NCBI RefSeq assembly: GCF_015291645.1
Contig: NZ_CP030056.1
Coordinates: forward strand, 620,001-684,000
Direction of reading: 5' to 3'
DNA length: 64,000 bases
Origin: Bradyrhizobium sp. CCBAU 53340
GTDB taxonomy: Bacteria > Pseudomonadota > Alphaproteobacteria > Rhizobiales > Xanthobacteraceae
The number at the start of each line of letters is the position of its first letter. The first letter of the stretch is position 1. The notes under the pieces are model-generated. The model saw nothing but the letters and a program-made list of their open reading frames with translations, did no database searches and had not been told where the DNA came from. Made by a program: the position numbers and the translations under genes. Below are positions 20,801 to 31,560 of the stretch, piece by piece.

Positions 20801-23409
20801 GCGATGGGTTCATGCTTGGGGAGTTGATTGCGGGGTAGACGAGCGGTCCGACTGATATCGACTGTCATCCGTCTCCCGGTGGCCGCCGAGATGAGGACCA
20901 GCGGGCTTGGTTGTAGGTCCTCACTCCGAGACGGTAGTAGCGACTGCCTTTCTTGGCGCTTTGGCATAAGACTGGGTGCGGGCGGTGGCGTCGCTCCTAC
21001 GGTGTGATGCGCCGCTTGTTCCGACTCGTGCAGGACGAGCGGGATGTATCCGGCGGACCGGCGCTGCGGAAGCCGGCGAGCAAAACTAACGACGTGCTGC
21101 CTAAAGGCCCTGCTTTGTTTAAGGCGCGTGCGGCGTCCACATAGGCTCGGATGAACGCAAAGACGTAACTTTTTAGGTAATCGCGAGGTCAGCGTCGCGC
21201 GGTTGTCGTGAGCATTCACAACTCTATGACCGGGTTTGACGCGCTTTCTTGCGGTGTTCCTATTGCGTATGCGCCGCTGTTCGGTGTCTGAGTGGGGACA
21301 AGCTACGAAGCCATTGCTCATGTGGATCTCCAACGCTTTTATGCTCGGTGAGCAAGTTGCGTGCCGCTGGGTCGACCAGCTGCATGCAGGCGCCATGTTA
21401 CGATTGTTGTTAAGAATGCCGTGGTGATGCGCGTGCTTAGGAGCACAATAGAACTAGCGGGTAATGCACAGCTGATGGGCGAGAGCGGTGACTTCTGTTC
21501 TTGAAGATGGAAGTCTTCGCTTGTGATCGCGAGCAGGCGATCACAATGAAACAGGGACTATGGGTCAGCCGAAATGGCCCAAGGGGTATCGATCGGATGC
21601 CACGCGAGCGCAGTTGCCCAGAGCTCGCTAACTTCCTGAGGAAATCCGTTATCGCTTAGGAGCGGCTCTGGCCGAGAGACCCTGACCTAAGCGGCACGTT
21701 TGAATCAGGTGTGTTGATTTGGGTTCCGTTCTCAAAAGACGATCGCCGATCTTCGGGCATGACAGTCGGGCGCGCTGCAATGTTCTATCGTGAGATCTCT
21801 TGGCCGCCGCATGCCCGGGCTAAGCGTGGTGCCCGCTCTCAGCGGTATCGAAGGCACCGTCAAGCGGCTAATAACACCAGCGTATACGGTGCTCAGATGC
21901 GGCGATTTACGCCGTCTAGCGAGGCCTTGCTTTAGCGGAATATTGGGAGGTAAGCGTCTTGTCAGTCACTCTGCTGAGCCAAGACAAATTGTGAGAGATC
22001 AACGCTAGTTATGGAGCGATCTAAAACAAACAGTTGTTGGGACCCAAGGGGCTCTCGCTTTAGCTCATTCAAGTCAGCCGAGCACGGCTGGCGCGGTGAG
22101 GTGTTTCGTTTCAGACGAGGAGCACAGAGGTGTGCCCCCAAAAAAACGTCGCATGCGCGCTATCCAACGCCTCTGTACGAAAAGGGACCCGGCTCGGCCG
22201 GCCCACCGTCCTCGGCCGCTCGTTTCGCTCCTGATCTCAGCGGTGACTACCGCTTGCGCGAATGCCATCGCAACCGTACCTCGGCTGGCCTCGCTCCCCG
22301 GGAAATACAAGGATGGTTGCGGAACGGTGGTCATGGCCGGTGGGCTCGCTTCGAAGGAAATGCCAGAAGAGCGTTCCGTGGTCGGGCTGCCTGTCCATCG
22401 CATGGAATTTATCTAGTCTTGGCCAGAACTCGACGCTCATTTGGCAACTTACTTCTATGCGACGGCATGCAGGGCAGTGAGTTCATCTTGTCGCCTCTCA
22501 GCGTGTCCCCCTCTTCTCTCTTGGTTAGTCGAGGCACGGCTCTTGCTGCCTACAAAGAAGCATCACCATCCCGCCTCCCTTGTGGTGATGTTAGGGGCGG
22601 GTTCGGCACGACCAGCTGCTGCCGGACCGCCCCGACGATCGTAGACGATAACAGATGAGAGTGGGCCTTAGGCCAACCTATTTGTGATTCGCGGCACGTG
22701 CCGTGCAAAGCGCTGTGTCCTTGCTGCATGGTCGCAGTTCGCTCCATGCTCCGTGACGCCGAACGTCTTGTGATCTGCGAGAAGATGGCGCGTTTAGCGG
22801 TGGATGATCGAGCCGTTAATCCGCGCGCAAGGGGCTGGTTCGCGAGCTCGCTTTGCAGGGGTGCCAAAGGACCGCTTGTCGGGTCTCAAACGAGGGCTCG
22901 TTGATGGAGCCGAATCGACTTGTTCTCTCGGCGATCTCGAAGCGCTGTCTGCCGTTGTGTTAGGTAGGAGCATGGGTATTGTGGCATGCCGTCGCTCATC
23001 CTCGCGGCTGCCTTTGATTGCCTCGATCAGAAGCGAAGTGTCCGCTGGTTCGCTTCAACAGAGTAGAAGCTTGTAGTGCAACGAGTAGCTGTTACGTTCT
23101 GTTACTCGAAGAACTGTGCTGCTTCGAGGACCTCGCAGCAAGTTCCTGATGGACCGTACTCGTTCGTGCGGCCCAATCAGTGGGACGTGGAGTTACGGTC
23201 TCGATTGGGCGCGTGATGATGTAAGAGCCCAGAGCCGCGCGACGATGCGTGGGGCAAAATTGATGCTCTCCCTTGCGCCTCAACCCAAAAGCGCTGACAC
23301 TCAGCCTGGCTCGAGTCTAATTGGGGCCGGCCTTGGAGTTCTGCAGCTACGAGATCAGCGACAAACTCTTATGATTTGCGACCAATTCGAGATCGTGTTC
23401 CGTGGCGTG
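20801..23409. other. 2.6 kb without recognisable gene
   Basis: Many overlapping short frames occur on both strands but none resembles a known family or has a convincing ribosome-binding site with sustained coding character. It may be decayed island DNA. I saw no tRNA, array or long repeat. Confidence 0.4.
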
Positions 23410-23690
23410 GTGTAGCTGAGTGCGGGTCACCGCGTTCGCCGGCATGGGCCGGATCGGTCGCTGGCGATTGCCGGGAAGCTGACGGCGGGATCATCGCCCA
23501 ACGGGGCGATGGTTTCCAGTGTCATGTAGCGGCCGCGCTGGACCGCCCACTCGTCGTTCTGGTCGAGCAGGATCGCACCGACGAGGCGTCGATGGCGTCT
23601 TCATTGGGGAAGATGCCGACCACTTCGGTGCGGCGCTTGATCTCGCCATTGACCCGTTCGAGCGGATTGGTAACCGGTATGAGAGTTCTC
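23410..23690 (-). pseudogene. IS256-family transposase, C-terminal piece
   Basis: The minus strand starts TNPLERVNGEIKRRTEVVGI and continues FPNEDAI, then in another frame toward the IS256 C-terminus. Upstream it joins the IS110 at 23691. The rest of this IS256 gene is at 25461-25717 and 27231-27976, so this is one transposase gene split into three. Confidence 0.8.
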
Positions 23691-25460
23691 GGTGCCAACG
23701 TTCCGCTGCGGTGTTCGACATCGTGGCGTATGGTGCGACCATCGGGACAGAGGCACCGGGAGCACGAAGGTGCGGGCAGGCCGATACACACGATGAGCCG
23801 AGAGCTCGTGTTAGTAGCTGGCCGCCTCTGCGACTTGCCCGGTTGCGCCGTGAGCGCGAGTCCGTAGTTGTCGTGTCGCCCGCCGCTCCCGCAATAATCA
23901 ACGGAAGGGAGGACGCGCAGATGCGACGCGTGATTGGTATCGATGTTCACCGAACCTTCGGCGAGGTGGTAATCTGGAAAGACGGCATCCTTCGACATGC
24001 GGGCCGGGTCGACATGACCCGGGCCGCCCTTGAAGGATGGGCAAGAGTCTGCGGTCGACCGACGAAGTGGTGATCGAGGCGACTGGAAATAGCATGGCGG
24101 TGTCGCGGGTGCTGACGCCATTCGTGGCGCGGGTGACTATCGCCAATCCGTTGCAGGTGAAGGCGATCGCTCAGGCGCACGTCAAGACTGACAAGATCGA
24201 CGCCGGTACACTCGCCAGCCTGCAGGCGGCGGGCTCCCTGCCGCAGATCTGGACGCCTGATGCGGAGACCGAACGCAAGCGCAGGCTGGTGGCGCGGCGC
24301 TACCAGGTCGTGCGGCATCGCACGCGGCTCAAGAACGAAGTGCATTCGATCCTGAATGCGCACCTGATCCCAAAGTGCTCGCATGCCGATCTTTTCAATG
24401 CCCGCGGCCGGGCGTGGCTGGCCGCTCAACAGTTTCCGGACGATGAGCGCGCGGCGATCGATCGGCACGTTCGTGAGCTCGACCGGCTGGCGGAGGACTT
24501 GGCCCTGCTCGACCGCGAGATCGCGCAGGACGCCATCGACGATTCCGCGGTCAACAGAGTGATGACGATCACCAGCGTGAATGTGACAGTCGCTACCGGG
24601 ATCGTGGCGGCGATCGGCGACATCAGCCGGTTCAGCAGCCCGCAGAAGCTGGTGAGCTATTTCGGGCTGAACCCGAGGGTGCGGCAGTCGGGACTGGGAG
24701 CCGCCCATCACGGTCGAATCAGCAAGATCGGCCGCAGTCACGCATGCGCCATACTGGTTGAGGCGGCCTGGGCAGCGGCCAAGGCGCCCGGTCCACTGCA
24801 TGCGTTTTTCGTGCGCATCCGTGCGCGGCGTGGCCACCAGATCGCCGCGGTCGCCGTGGCTCGGAAGCTCACTGTGCTCTGCTGGCATTTGTTGACAAGG
24901 GGCGAAGATTACCTGTGGGCCCGCCCAGCGATGGTCGCCAATAAGACCCGCGCGATGCAACTTCAAGCCGGACATCCGCAACAGAAAGGCAACCGGCGTG
25001 GACCAGCCTATACCTGCAACATCAAGGCGCTGCGCGATGGCGAGATGTCGATTGCCGCCCAGGCGGAGCGAAGCTACGAACGGTTCATGTCGCAATGGAA
25101 AGCGCGGCGGCCAAAAACCGGCGCGCGGGCGCCTCAGTTCGGCAAGACAAAATAGGGCAGTCCGGTGACGCTTGCAGCCGACGCGTCACGCTTCGCCACG
25201 AGGTCGCCCGCGCCCAACAATCATAATCGCAGCTGACGGCAACTTCCAGCCGGGCCAGTCCCGTTCCACGCAGCCGCCGTGCTCGGGCGGATCATGGCCA
25301 AGCCTTGCGGTAGCCGCAAATGCGGCCAGCCTTGACCGCCCCTGCGCGCGGCGGCTGCGTGATCGGTGGCCGGGACGGAAGAATGACCCGCGCGACCGAA
25401 CAAAAGAATGGACTTACAGCGATTTTCGCAGTCGTCGTCTCGGTCTGAAGAAATCGCTTG
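23691..25460 (+). mobile_element. IS110-family element, lineage B, inserted in IS256
   Basis: It occupies the gap between the IS256 codons for LHST (ending at ~25461 on the minus strand) and NPLER (starting ~23690). About 230 bp of noncoding DNA with hairpin potential precede the recombinase gene, the position of a bridge RNA in this family, and about 300 bp follow it. Ends are inferred from the IS256 reading frame and could be off by a few bases. Confidence 0.7.
23921..25155 (+). pseudogene. IS110-family recombinase, lineage B, single frameshift
   Basis: Begins MRRVIGIDVHRTFGEVVIWK and after a one-base loss near 24037 continues GKSLRSTDEVVIEATGNSMA, KTDKIDAGTLASLQAAG, VMTITSVNVTVATGIVAAIG and SPQKLVSYFGLNPRVRQSG. 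Both the DEDD N-domain and the C-terminal serine-containing domain are present. About 410 residues if the frame were intact; as it stands the N-terminal Asp is separated from the rest. A degenerate inverted relative lies at 44990-45560. Confidence 0.85.
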
Positions 25461-25717
25461 TCCATCTCATCCGTCGAGTGCAGCTTGGCGCGATGCGCGG
25501 CTGGGAAGCTCATGTAGGCGAGCACGTCGGTTTCGGCCTCGTCGAGGAAGGCGGCGAGCTTCGGGAGCTTGGGGCGGAGCTGGTCGGTGATGCGCCGCCA
25601 TTGCGCCCGCGCCTCCTCGGCATGGTCCTGGGCAAAGGCGGTGGCGATGAAGGAGGAGACGACGCGCCGGCCGCTCTTGCCGGCATGCGCCAGCGCGTTG
25701 CGCATGAAGTGCACGCG
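25461..25717 (-). pseudogene. IS256-family transposase, middle piece
   Basis: The minus strand reads VHFMRNALAHAGKSGRRVVS, FIATAFAQDHAEEARAQW and AYMSFPAAHRAKLHST, the IS256 region just before the C-terminal catalytic Glu. It is bounded by IS1182 on one side and IS110 lineage B on the other. Confidence 0.85.
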
Positions 25718-27230
25718 GGGGTCGTTGAAAAAGCTGCAATTGGCTGATTCCGTTCTCGTCGGCGATTCGCGATTGGCGGAGCAAACGAGATGCTGGGGCG
25801 CAAGGAGCGGGATCAGTTGGAGCTCTTCATCACTGGCTCGCTCAGACAGCTCGTCCCAGATGAGCACGTGCTGGCACGGGTCGATCGTGTGCTCGACCTA
25901 TCTTGGCTAAGGGAAGAGGTCTCCGACCGCTATAGCGCGAACGACGGTCGGCCGGGCGTCGATCCGGAGGCCGCGGTCCGCCTGATGCTCGCGGGTCTGC
26001 TCACCGGCATCGTACACGATCGCAAGCTGATCCGAGAGGCTCAGGTTAACATCGCCATTCGCTGGTTTGCTGGTTATGGCCTGCATGAGCGGCTACCGCA
26101 CCATTCCAGCCTGACGCGCATCCGCCAGCGCTGGGGCGAAGAGCGATTCCGTAGGATCTTTAAACGCACGGTCCAGGCCTGTCTGAAGGCCAAGATCGCA
26201 ACAGCCGAAGTGGTTCACATCGATGCGTCGCTAATCCGCGCCAACGTGAGTTGGGATAGCCTCACCGAGCAGCATGCGGTGGATGTGCTGAGCGAAAATC
26301 AAAGCGAAGATGAAAGCGAGGATGAGAGAAAGGGCCGGCAAAGCGGGAAGTACAAAAAGGTCTGCACGACTGATCCCGATGCGACAATGGCTACGAATGC
26401 CCGAAACCGGCGGCTGGAACCCGCTTACAAGCAGCACACTGCCGTCGATGACAAGGTCGGTGTCATTCTGGATGTCGCGGTCACGACTGAACAAACGAAC
26501 GAAGGAGAGATGATCGAGCCGCAAGTCGATGAGATCGAAGCGATTACGGGCATCGACATCAAGGTCGTCACCGCCGATGCGGGCTATGCCTACGCTAAAG
26601 TCTACGGCGCGCTCGAGCGGCGCGGCATTGATGCCCTCATCCCAGCTAAAGCCGAACCAATCAAGAGTCGCGTACCGCTCAGACGCTTCCGGTACGATGC
26701 CAAGAACGACATCTTGAAGTGCCCGCGAGGACGTATCTTGCGCCCCGCGCGGCCCATCAAGCACGGCCGTTTCTTTTACGCGAAGGCGAAGGATTGCACC
26801 CGGTGTCCGCTCAAGCGGGATTGCCTATCCAAAGGGCGGGTTAACAAAGCGGTCGTTGTCGGTGACCATTATCCGGCACTGCTGCGCGCCCGCCGCCGTC
26901 GCGAGCGATGGAGTAAGCAGGATCGACATCTCTATCAACGCCATCGCTGGCGCTCAGAGGGATTCCACGGCGAAGCCAAAACTTGGCATGGGCTGGCGCG
27001 CGCCGTACGGCGCGGTCTACCGAATATGAAGATCCAGGCCTACCTGACGGCCGCCGCCATCAACCTCAAGCGGCTGGCAACCGCTCTCCTTGCGCTTATT
27101 CTGTCTTGGATTGTCCCTCAAAATGCGTTTGCGGCTTCAGATCGCGCCGTAGCGCGGGCTTTGACGCGAGGGCCATGATAGGCCGGTCGCTGCATCGCGC
27201 GAATCTATGGGCCACTTCTTCAACGACCCC
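25718..27230 (+). mobile_element. IS1182-family element inserted in IS256
   Basis: 1513 bp with terminal inverted repeats GGGGTCGTTGAA and a 5-bp direct repeat ACGCG on each side (25713-25717 and 27231-27235). Removing it restores the IS256 frame across QRCRVHFMRN. Its transposase gene looks intact. Confidence 0.8.
25790..27178 (+). CDS. IS1182-family transposase
   Basis: 462 residues. The N-terminal part ([36 protein letters not shown]) is the DUF772-type domain, followed by a DDE domain ([35 protein letters not shown]), a cysteine-rich insert ([14 protein letters not shown]) and [20 protein letters not shown] near the C-terminus. It is full length and appears active. Confidence 0.9.
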   Translation: MLGRKERDQLELFITGSLRQLVPDEHVLARVDRVLDLSWLREEVSDRYSANDGRPGVDPEAAVRLMLAGLLTGIVHDRKLIREAQVNIAIRWFAGYGLHERLPHHSSLTRIRQRWGEERFRRIFKRTVQACLKAKIATAEVVHIDASLIRANVSWDSLTEQHAVDVLSENQSEDESEDERKGRQSGKYKKVCTTDPDATMATNARNRRLEPAYKQHTAVDDKVGVILDVAVTTEQTNEGEMIEPQVDEIEAITGIDIKVVTADAGYAYAKVYGALERRGIDALIPAKAEPIKSRVPLRRFRYDAKNDILKCPRGRILRPARPIKHGRFFYAKAKDCTRCPLKRDCLSKGRVNKAVVVGDHYPALLRARRRRERWSKQDRHLYQRHRWRSEGFHGEAKTWHGLARAVRRGLPNMKIQAYLTAAAINLKRLATALLALILSWIVPQNAFAASDRAVARALTRGP

Positions 27231-27976
27231 ACGCGGCAGCGCTGCCAGGAGGCGTTGAGCACCTTGGCCACGGTCGCCTTGATCCCCTCGTGGGCGTCGG
27301 AGACCACCAGCTTGACGCCGCGCAATCCCCGCCGCGCCAGCTTGTGCAGGAACGCGGTCCAGAACGTCTCGGCCTCGGACGGGCCGATGTCCATGCCGAG
27401 CACCTCGCGCCTTCCGTCGCTGTTGACGCCGACCGCGATGATCACCGCGACCGAGATGATGCGCCCGTTCTGGCGCACCTTCACATAGGTGGCGTCGATC
27501 CACAGATAGGGCCAATTGCCCTCGATCGGGCGGTTGAGGAAGGCCTTCACCTTGTCGTCGATCTCACCGCACAGCCGCGACACCTGGCTCTTGGAGATGC
27601 CGCTCATGCCCTTCGCCTGCATCTGGTCGTCGACCGAGCGAGTCGAGACGCCGTGGACATAGGCCTCCTGCACCACCGCGGTGAGCGCCTTCTCGGCCAT
27701 CCGCCGCGGCTCCAGGAAGCCGGGGAAGTAGGAGCCTTTGCGCAGCTTGGGAATGCGCAGCTCGACGGTGCCGGCGCGGGTCTCCCAGCTCCGATCGCGG
27801 TAGCCGTTACGCTGGACCTGCCGCTCTTGGCTCTTCTCGCCGTACGCGGCTCCGGTCAGGCCCTCGACCTCCAGCTCCATCAGCCGGTGGGCAGCAAAGC
27901 CGATCATCTCGCGCAACAGATCAGCATCGGGGATCTTCTCTACGAGCGTGCGCAGGTTCATCATGTCGTCGGTCAT
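27231..27976 (-). pseudogene. IS256-family transposase, N-terminal piece
   Basis: Starts [20 protein letters not shown] and carries [56 protein letters not shown] (first catalytic Asp) and [20 protein letters not shown] (second Asp). It is cut at QRCRV by IS1182. About 250 residues remain of a protein near 400. Confidence 0.9.
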
Positions 27977-28044
27977 CGGTGGTTCCTCGAGTCAGGTTGG
28001 CTGTCGCAATCCAAACCTTACCGACGAATCATCGGTGACCACTC

Positions 28045-28102
28045 GCAAAGCCGCTCGCTCGCTACAGCGCTATGGGGGAGCGCGCGTCGCGAGCGGCTTT
28101 GC
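28045..28102. repeat. Perfect 14-bp inverted repeat with 30-base loop
   Basis: GCAAAGCCGCTCGC (28045-28058) pairs with GCGAGCGGCTTTGC (28089-28102). It lies just outside the IS256 N-terminal end. The flanking GGTGTAGCTCA on the minus strand recalls a tRNA D-arm, but no tRNA can be completed. It could be a terminator or a palindromic repeat. Confidence 0.45.
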
Positions 28103-28752
28103 TAATGAGCTACACCACTCCCTGGGACACGACCCCACTCTCGTCACTCCGAGATTAAGGAGGTAAGCCAGTTGCGAGTACCGCGTCGGAATCCAACGCC
28201 AAAAGGTGTGACGTATGCGCAATGCAAGCAAAGATGGTGTAAATGCTCGCCTCTCAGCGGGTAGTCGCAGGAGCGCCGGCTTGCCCTATCTGCCTCAATC
28301 AGGCCGTTTCAGCTGAAACAAGTTGCCTCGACCTGTACAACCCAAGTGGCGGCTGCAAGGTACCTTGCCACCTCATGCGGCAAGGATTCAGGTTGTTGAT
28401 TTTGCTGGTATGTTGGAACGTGGTACTGTCGATCGAGGTGTGCCAGGAATATCGGAGCACGGTGATCTTCGGGCAGGCGAAGTCCTGAGCGGGAAGTCTG
28501 GGCTGGTCGCGCTCGTTTGCGGCTTTGTTCTCTACGTCAGGTTGAATTGCCGAATTCGGAGGGGTAGCTCGAGAAGAAAGCAGTGAGGGCCCGGGTCATA
28601 CTTGTGTATACCGGAGCGGGCCTATAATCGGAAGTCCGTAGGTTTTGGGCGAGAGCAGTAATCGGCCCTCATCCCGGACCAAGCAGAGCCGTTATAAGGC
28701 CGAGAATCTAGGTTTTTTGGATTTGCCATGGTTCTGTTTGAAAGGATGGCAC
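28103..28752. other. Intergenic region upstream of the NodW-like gene
   Basis: No recognisable gene in 650 bp. In-frame starts upstream of 28753 (from 28645) are unlikely because the relatives begin at the MNERL position. Confidence 0.35.
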
Positions 28753-29424
28753 GTGAACGAGCGCTTGCAAGCATCGCAATTGGTGCCGGATCACAACGAA
28801 GCAGTGGTGCTGATTGTCGACGACGATGCCTCGATACGGAAGGCTCTTACGAACCTTTTCCAATCGGCGGGTTTGAAAGTGAAGGACTTTGCCTCCGCCG
28901 CGGAGATATTAAAAGCGGACCGCCCCGAGGGGCCGAGCTGCCTTGTGCTCGATGTTCGGTTGCCTGGATTGAGCGGTCTCGAGCTGCAATCCGGTCTCGC
29001 TAGCGCGAATATGCATACGCCAATTGTTTTCATAACGGGTCATGCGGATGTTCCAATGACGGTACAGGCAATGAAAGGGGGGGCGGTTGATTTCCTGACA
29101 AAGCCTTTCCGCGATCGGGATTTGCTTCGCGCAGTCCAGATTGCAATCGAAAGAGATCGACAAAGGCGAGAGCTTGAGAAGATGCGAGCCGGCGTGCGCT
29201 CACGCTTTGAAGGTCTGACGCAGCGAGAGCGTGATATTCTGACGCTGGTTGCGTCAGGGCTCTTGAACAAGCAAGTAGCGGGTGAGCTCGGCCTCGCCGA
29301 GATCACCGTCAAAGTCCACCGTGGCCAAGCCATGCGCAAAGTCGGCGCTAAGTCGCTCGCCGATCTCATAAGAATGATTGAGTTGCTGGGCCTGTCCCGC
29401 TCAAATGGAAACGTGCAAACCTGA
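28753..29424 (+). CDS. NodW-like two-component response regulator (FixJ type)
   Basis: 223 residues from a GTG with AAAGGA before it; this start gives MNERLQASQLVP, matching the N-terminus I remember for NodW. Receiver domain with acidic triad IVDDD (23-25), phospho-acceptor Asp67 in LVLDVRLPG and Lys117 in FLTKPF; then a LuxR-type helix-turn-helix (LTQRERDILTLVASGLLNKQ, EITVKVHRGQAMRKVGAKSL). NodW responds to isoflavones via the kinase NodV and supports nod gene induction in soybean bradyrhizobia. No NodV-like kinase lies in this window; it could be NodW, NwsB or another paralogue. Confidence 0.85.
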   Translation: MNERLQASQLVPDHNEAVVLIVDDDASIRKALTNLFQSAGLKVKDFASAAEILKADRPEGPSCLVLDVRLPGLSGLELQSGLASANMHTPIVFITGHADVPMTVQAMKGGAVDFLTKPFRDRDLLRAVQIAIERDRQRRELEKMRAGVRSRFEGLTQRERDILTLVASGLLNKQVAGELGLAEITVKVHRGQAMRKVGAKSLADLIRMIELLGLSRSNGNVQT

Positions 29425-29480
29425 GTACGAGCGGCGGCTCTCGGTTGGATAGCGCTGCAGCTAAAGGCTTTCCGCTTATA

Positions 29481-29861
29481 ATGCCTCATCTCATCTCGAT
29501 CATTGACGATGATCCGTCCGTTCGTGCCGCCACGAACAACCTTCTGTCCTCTCGCGGCTACGACGTTCAAGTGTTTGCATCCGCCCCAGAGTTTCTACGC
29601 TCGGAGGTGCTGGCTGCCACGTCGTGTGTAATCGCCGACATCCAGATGCCTTTCATGAACGGGCTTGAGCTGCTACGGCAAATGCGAAACGACGGTCGTC
29701 AAACGCCGTTTATCTTCATTACGGCCAATGCAGAGAGATCAGTTCGCGCCCGCGCAATCGAAGCTGGCGGTATTTGCCTTCTCGCTAAACCATTTACCAC
29801 AATGACATTGATCAACTGCCTCATTGCAGCGCTCGAAGGACTTGACGACACAAGGAAATGA
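29481..29861 (+). CDS. Stand-alone receiver domain protein
   Basis: 126 residues from MPHLISIIDDDPSV. It is a receiver domain only: acidic pair at 9-11, phospho-acceptor Asp53 in VIADIQMPFMNGLE, and Lys103 in LLAKPF. No output domain follows. It is 56 bp downstream of the NodW-like gene on the same strand, so it may belong to the same phosphorelay as a phosphate sink or shuttle; similar CheY-like proteins sit next to NodW/NwsB-type regulators. An upstream in-frame start at 29445 is less likely. Confidence 0.8.
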   Translation: MPHLISIIDDDPSVRAATNNLLSSRGYDVQVFASAPEFLRSEVLAATSCVIADIQMPFMNGLELLRQMRNDGRQTPFIFITANAERSVRARAIEAGGICLLAKPFTTMTLINCLIAALEGLDDTRK

Positions 29862-30399
29862 AAGCGACCACTCTTTGCGGAAAGCACCTCAACGGAATTG
29901 GTGAGTCTGAGATAATCGCCTGCACTCGCGGTACACGTTACGTCCTAATCGGAACTCTTGCAATTGCGATGCACGCGTGCGTTGACGGAGGCTCCTTGAT
30001 GTTCAGTGCAGTTAATCTTGGCGGCCAAATCCTGCCGACGCGCTCATCTTACTGCGCAGTTTCAAGTGAAAGCTGTTTCCAGTTGAGGCGCTCGGGCGAA
30101 GTCGCACATCGTTGATCATGAAGCGGTCGCCGAACATCTTCGGCGGGTTTAACTCTCGGCCCTGGTCCCTAAAGGCTGAGCGTGGGCGAGTCGTACGCTT
30201 CCGGCGTCCGCTTCCTGACTATTGCCGAATAAGGGAGATTCGGTGGGCGGTGCGTCTTGAACGCGAATGCGATGGTTTTCCCCCTAAGGCGAGAAGTGGC
30301 CGTCAAGTTCGGAATGTCGGAATGTCGATTAACGTTCACAATTTCGGGGTTGCGGAGACGCGGGGAGCGCGCGTTCGGGCGTGATCTTCTTCCCGACTG
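29862..30399. other. Region between receiver gene and istB remnant
   Basis: No intact gene. The right part (from about 30169) still shows traces of an IS21 right end on the minus strand. Confidence 0.35.
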
Positions 30400-30882
30400 T
30401 TGAAGCGCCAACTGTCGATTCCGCTTTCGATAATATCCTAATGAAGGTTCAGGTGGTCGAGCGGCGCGGTGGTCATCTTGGTGTGTCCGCAAGGACGCTC
30501 GGCCATTCCCGACTACCAGATTGGTGGTCACCAGCACGAGTGCGCTCGTAGGCGACCGATGAGGTGGAACAGGGAGCTGATTACCGGATTGGGCGAATGG
30601 CAGATTGCCGAGCTCGTCGAGAACAACGAAGTCCAACCGGGTCAGGTGATCGGCGAGCCGTCTTTGGCGGCCATCGCGGACCTCGGCTCCTAGCCTGTTG
30701 AGGAGGTGGACGTCCTTGTAGAAGCGGCCACGGGCGCCAGCGCGGACACAGCTGCGGGCAATTGCGATCGCGAGGTTAGTCTTGCCAGTCCCCGGGGCAA
30801 CCAGCGTTGGCCGATGTCTAGGAGCCCGATTGAGATCCTCCCCGTTCCATCCGCAATGCGCAGCGTTAGTCGTCGTTGTCAC
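30400..30882 (-). pseudogene. IstB (IS21 family) remnant, distinct from the composite's IstB
   Basis: The minus strand reads GTGKTNLAIAIARSCVRAGA (Walker A), RLADHLTRLDFVVLDELG (Walker B) and ALVLVTTNLVVGNGRAS, then drifts out of frame. It belongs to a different IS21 lineage from the 4-kb composite. The istA partner is not recognisable upstream. Confidence 0.75.
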
Positions 30883-31126
30883 CTTGCAAGCGGCTTGAGG
30901 GTGAGACCGATTTAGTTATCAGGCAACCTGATGGGATGTTAACGCTCCTGCCGGCATGGACGGTGCACCACCGCGTCCTTCCGATTGATCCCTGCTCCGC
31001 GGCTTGCGGTGGACGGTCGCTGGAGGTGCGCGCTCTTGTCGACGCGGTTTTATCCTCCTCTTAGGGTTATTCGTCCCATTTGTGGGGACGTCGTCGTGGC
31101 GAGCGCGTCACCTCACAGGGAGATCG

Positions 31127-31192
31127 GTTCGAGAGCCCTCCAAGATGCAGCAGCATTCCGATTGAAACTTGCCAGCAACGCTGGAGCTGTTG
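31127..31192 (+). repeat. Short repeat shared with 59499-59564
   Basis: TTCGAGAGCCCTCCAA, CAGCAGCATTCCGAT and GCTGGAGC recur in the same order and spacing near 59499, where they adjoin a right-end piece of IS110 lineage D. Probably an IS end left behind here. Confidence 0.5.
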
Positions 31193-31240
31193 AAGGAGCT
31201 TCCTACCGAATCGCTCACCGACGGGGTGACCGACGCAAAC

Positions 31241-31560
31241 GACATGAGGAGGACAGCGGTGAGCAAGAACACGCCTGAGCACGCTCCTCGCCGGGCCATC
31301 GTGCACGTTCGTCAGTCGGCGGACGACCAGGTTATCAACAACCGAGTGGACCGCGCCGGCAGTAAGGCTTAGGTGACGGTGCGCGGCAGCTTGGCTGGAG
31401 CGAGGTGAGCGTGATCGACCATGATCTCGGTCGCTTTGGTGGTGGCACCGCGCGTCGCGGGTTCGAGAAGCTGCTCGCCGCATTTGCGAAGGGCGAGTTG
31501 GCGCCGTGGTTTTGATTGAGGCCTCTCGGCTGGCCCGCAGGGCAGGCATCGTTATACACT
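31241..31560 (+). pseudogene. Serine recombinase (resolvase/invertase family) remnant
   Basis: Across frames the plus strand reads RRAIVHVRQSADDQVINNR (the region with the catalytic Ser), then GARQLGWSEVSVIDHDLGR, then RRGFEKLLAAFAKGELAPW and IEASRLARR. This is the N-terminal catalytic domain of a large serine recombinase with several frameshifts. It may be a relic of an integrated element. Confidence 0.65.

Noticed and set aside
22011..22658. Long open frame of 215 residues
   Set aside because: Overlaps several other frames on both strands, has no ribosome-binding site and no family-like motifs; typical of GC-rich noncoding DNA.
28060..28125. tRNA-like D-arm (GGTGTAGCTCA) on the minus strand near 28115
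   Set aside because: No anticodon arm, T-arm or acceptor stem can be fitted; the sequence is dominated by the palindrome.
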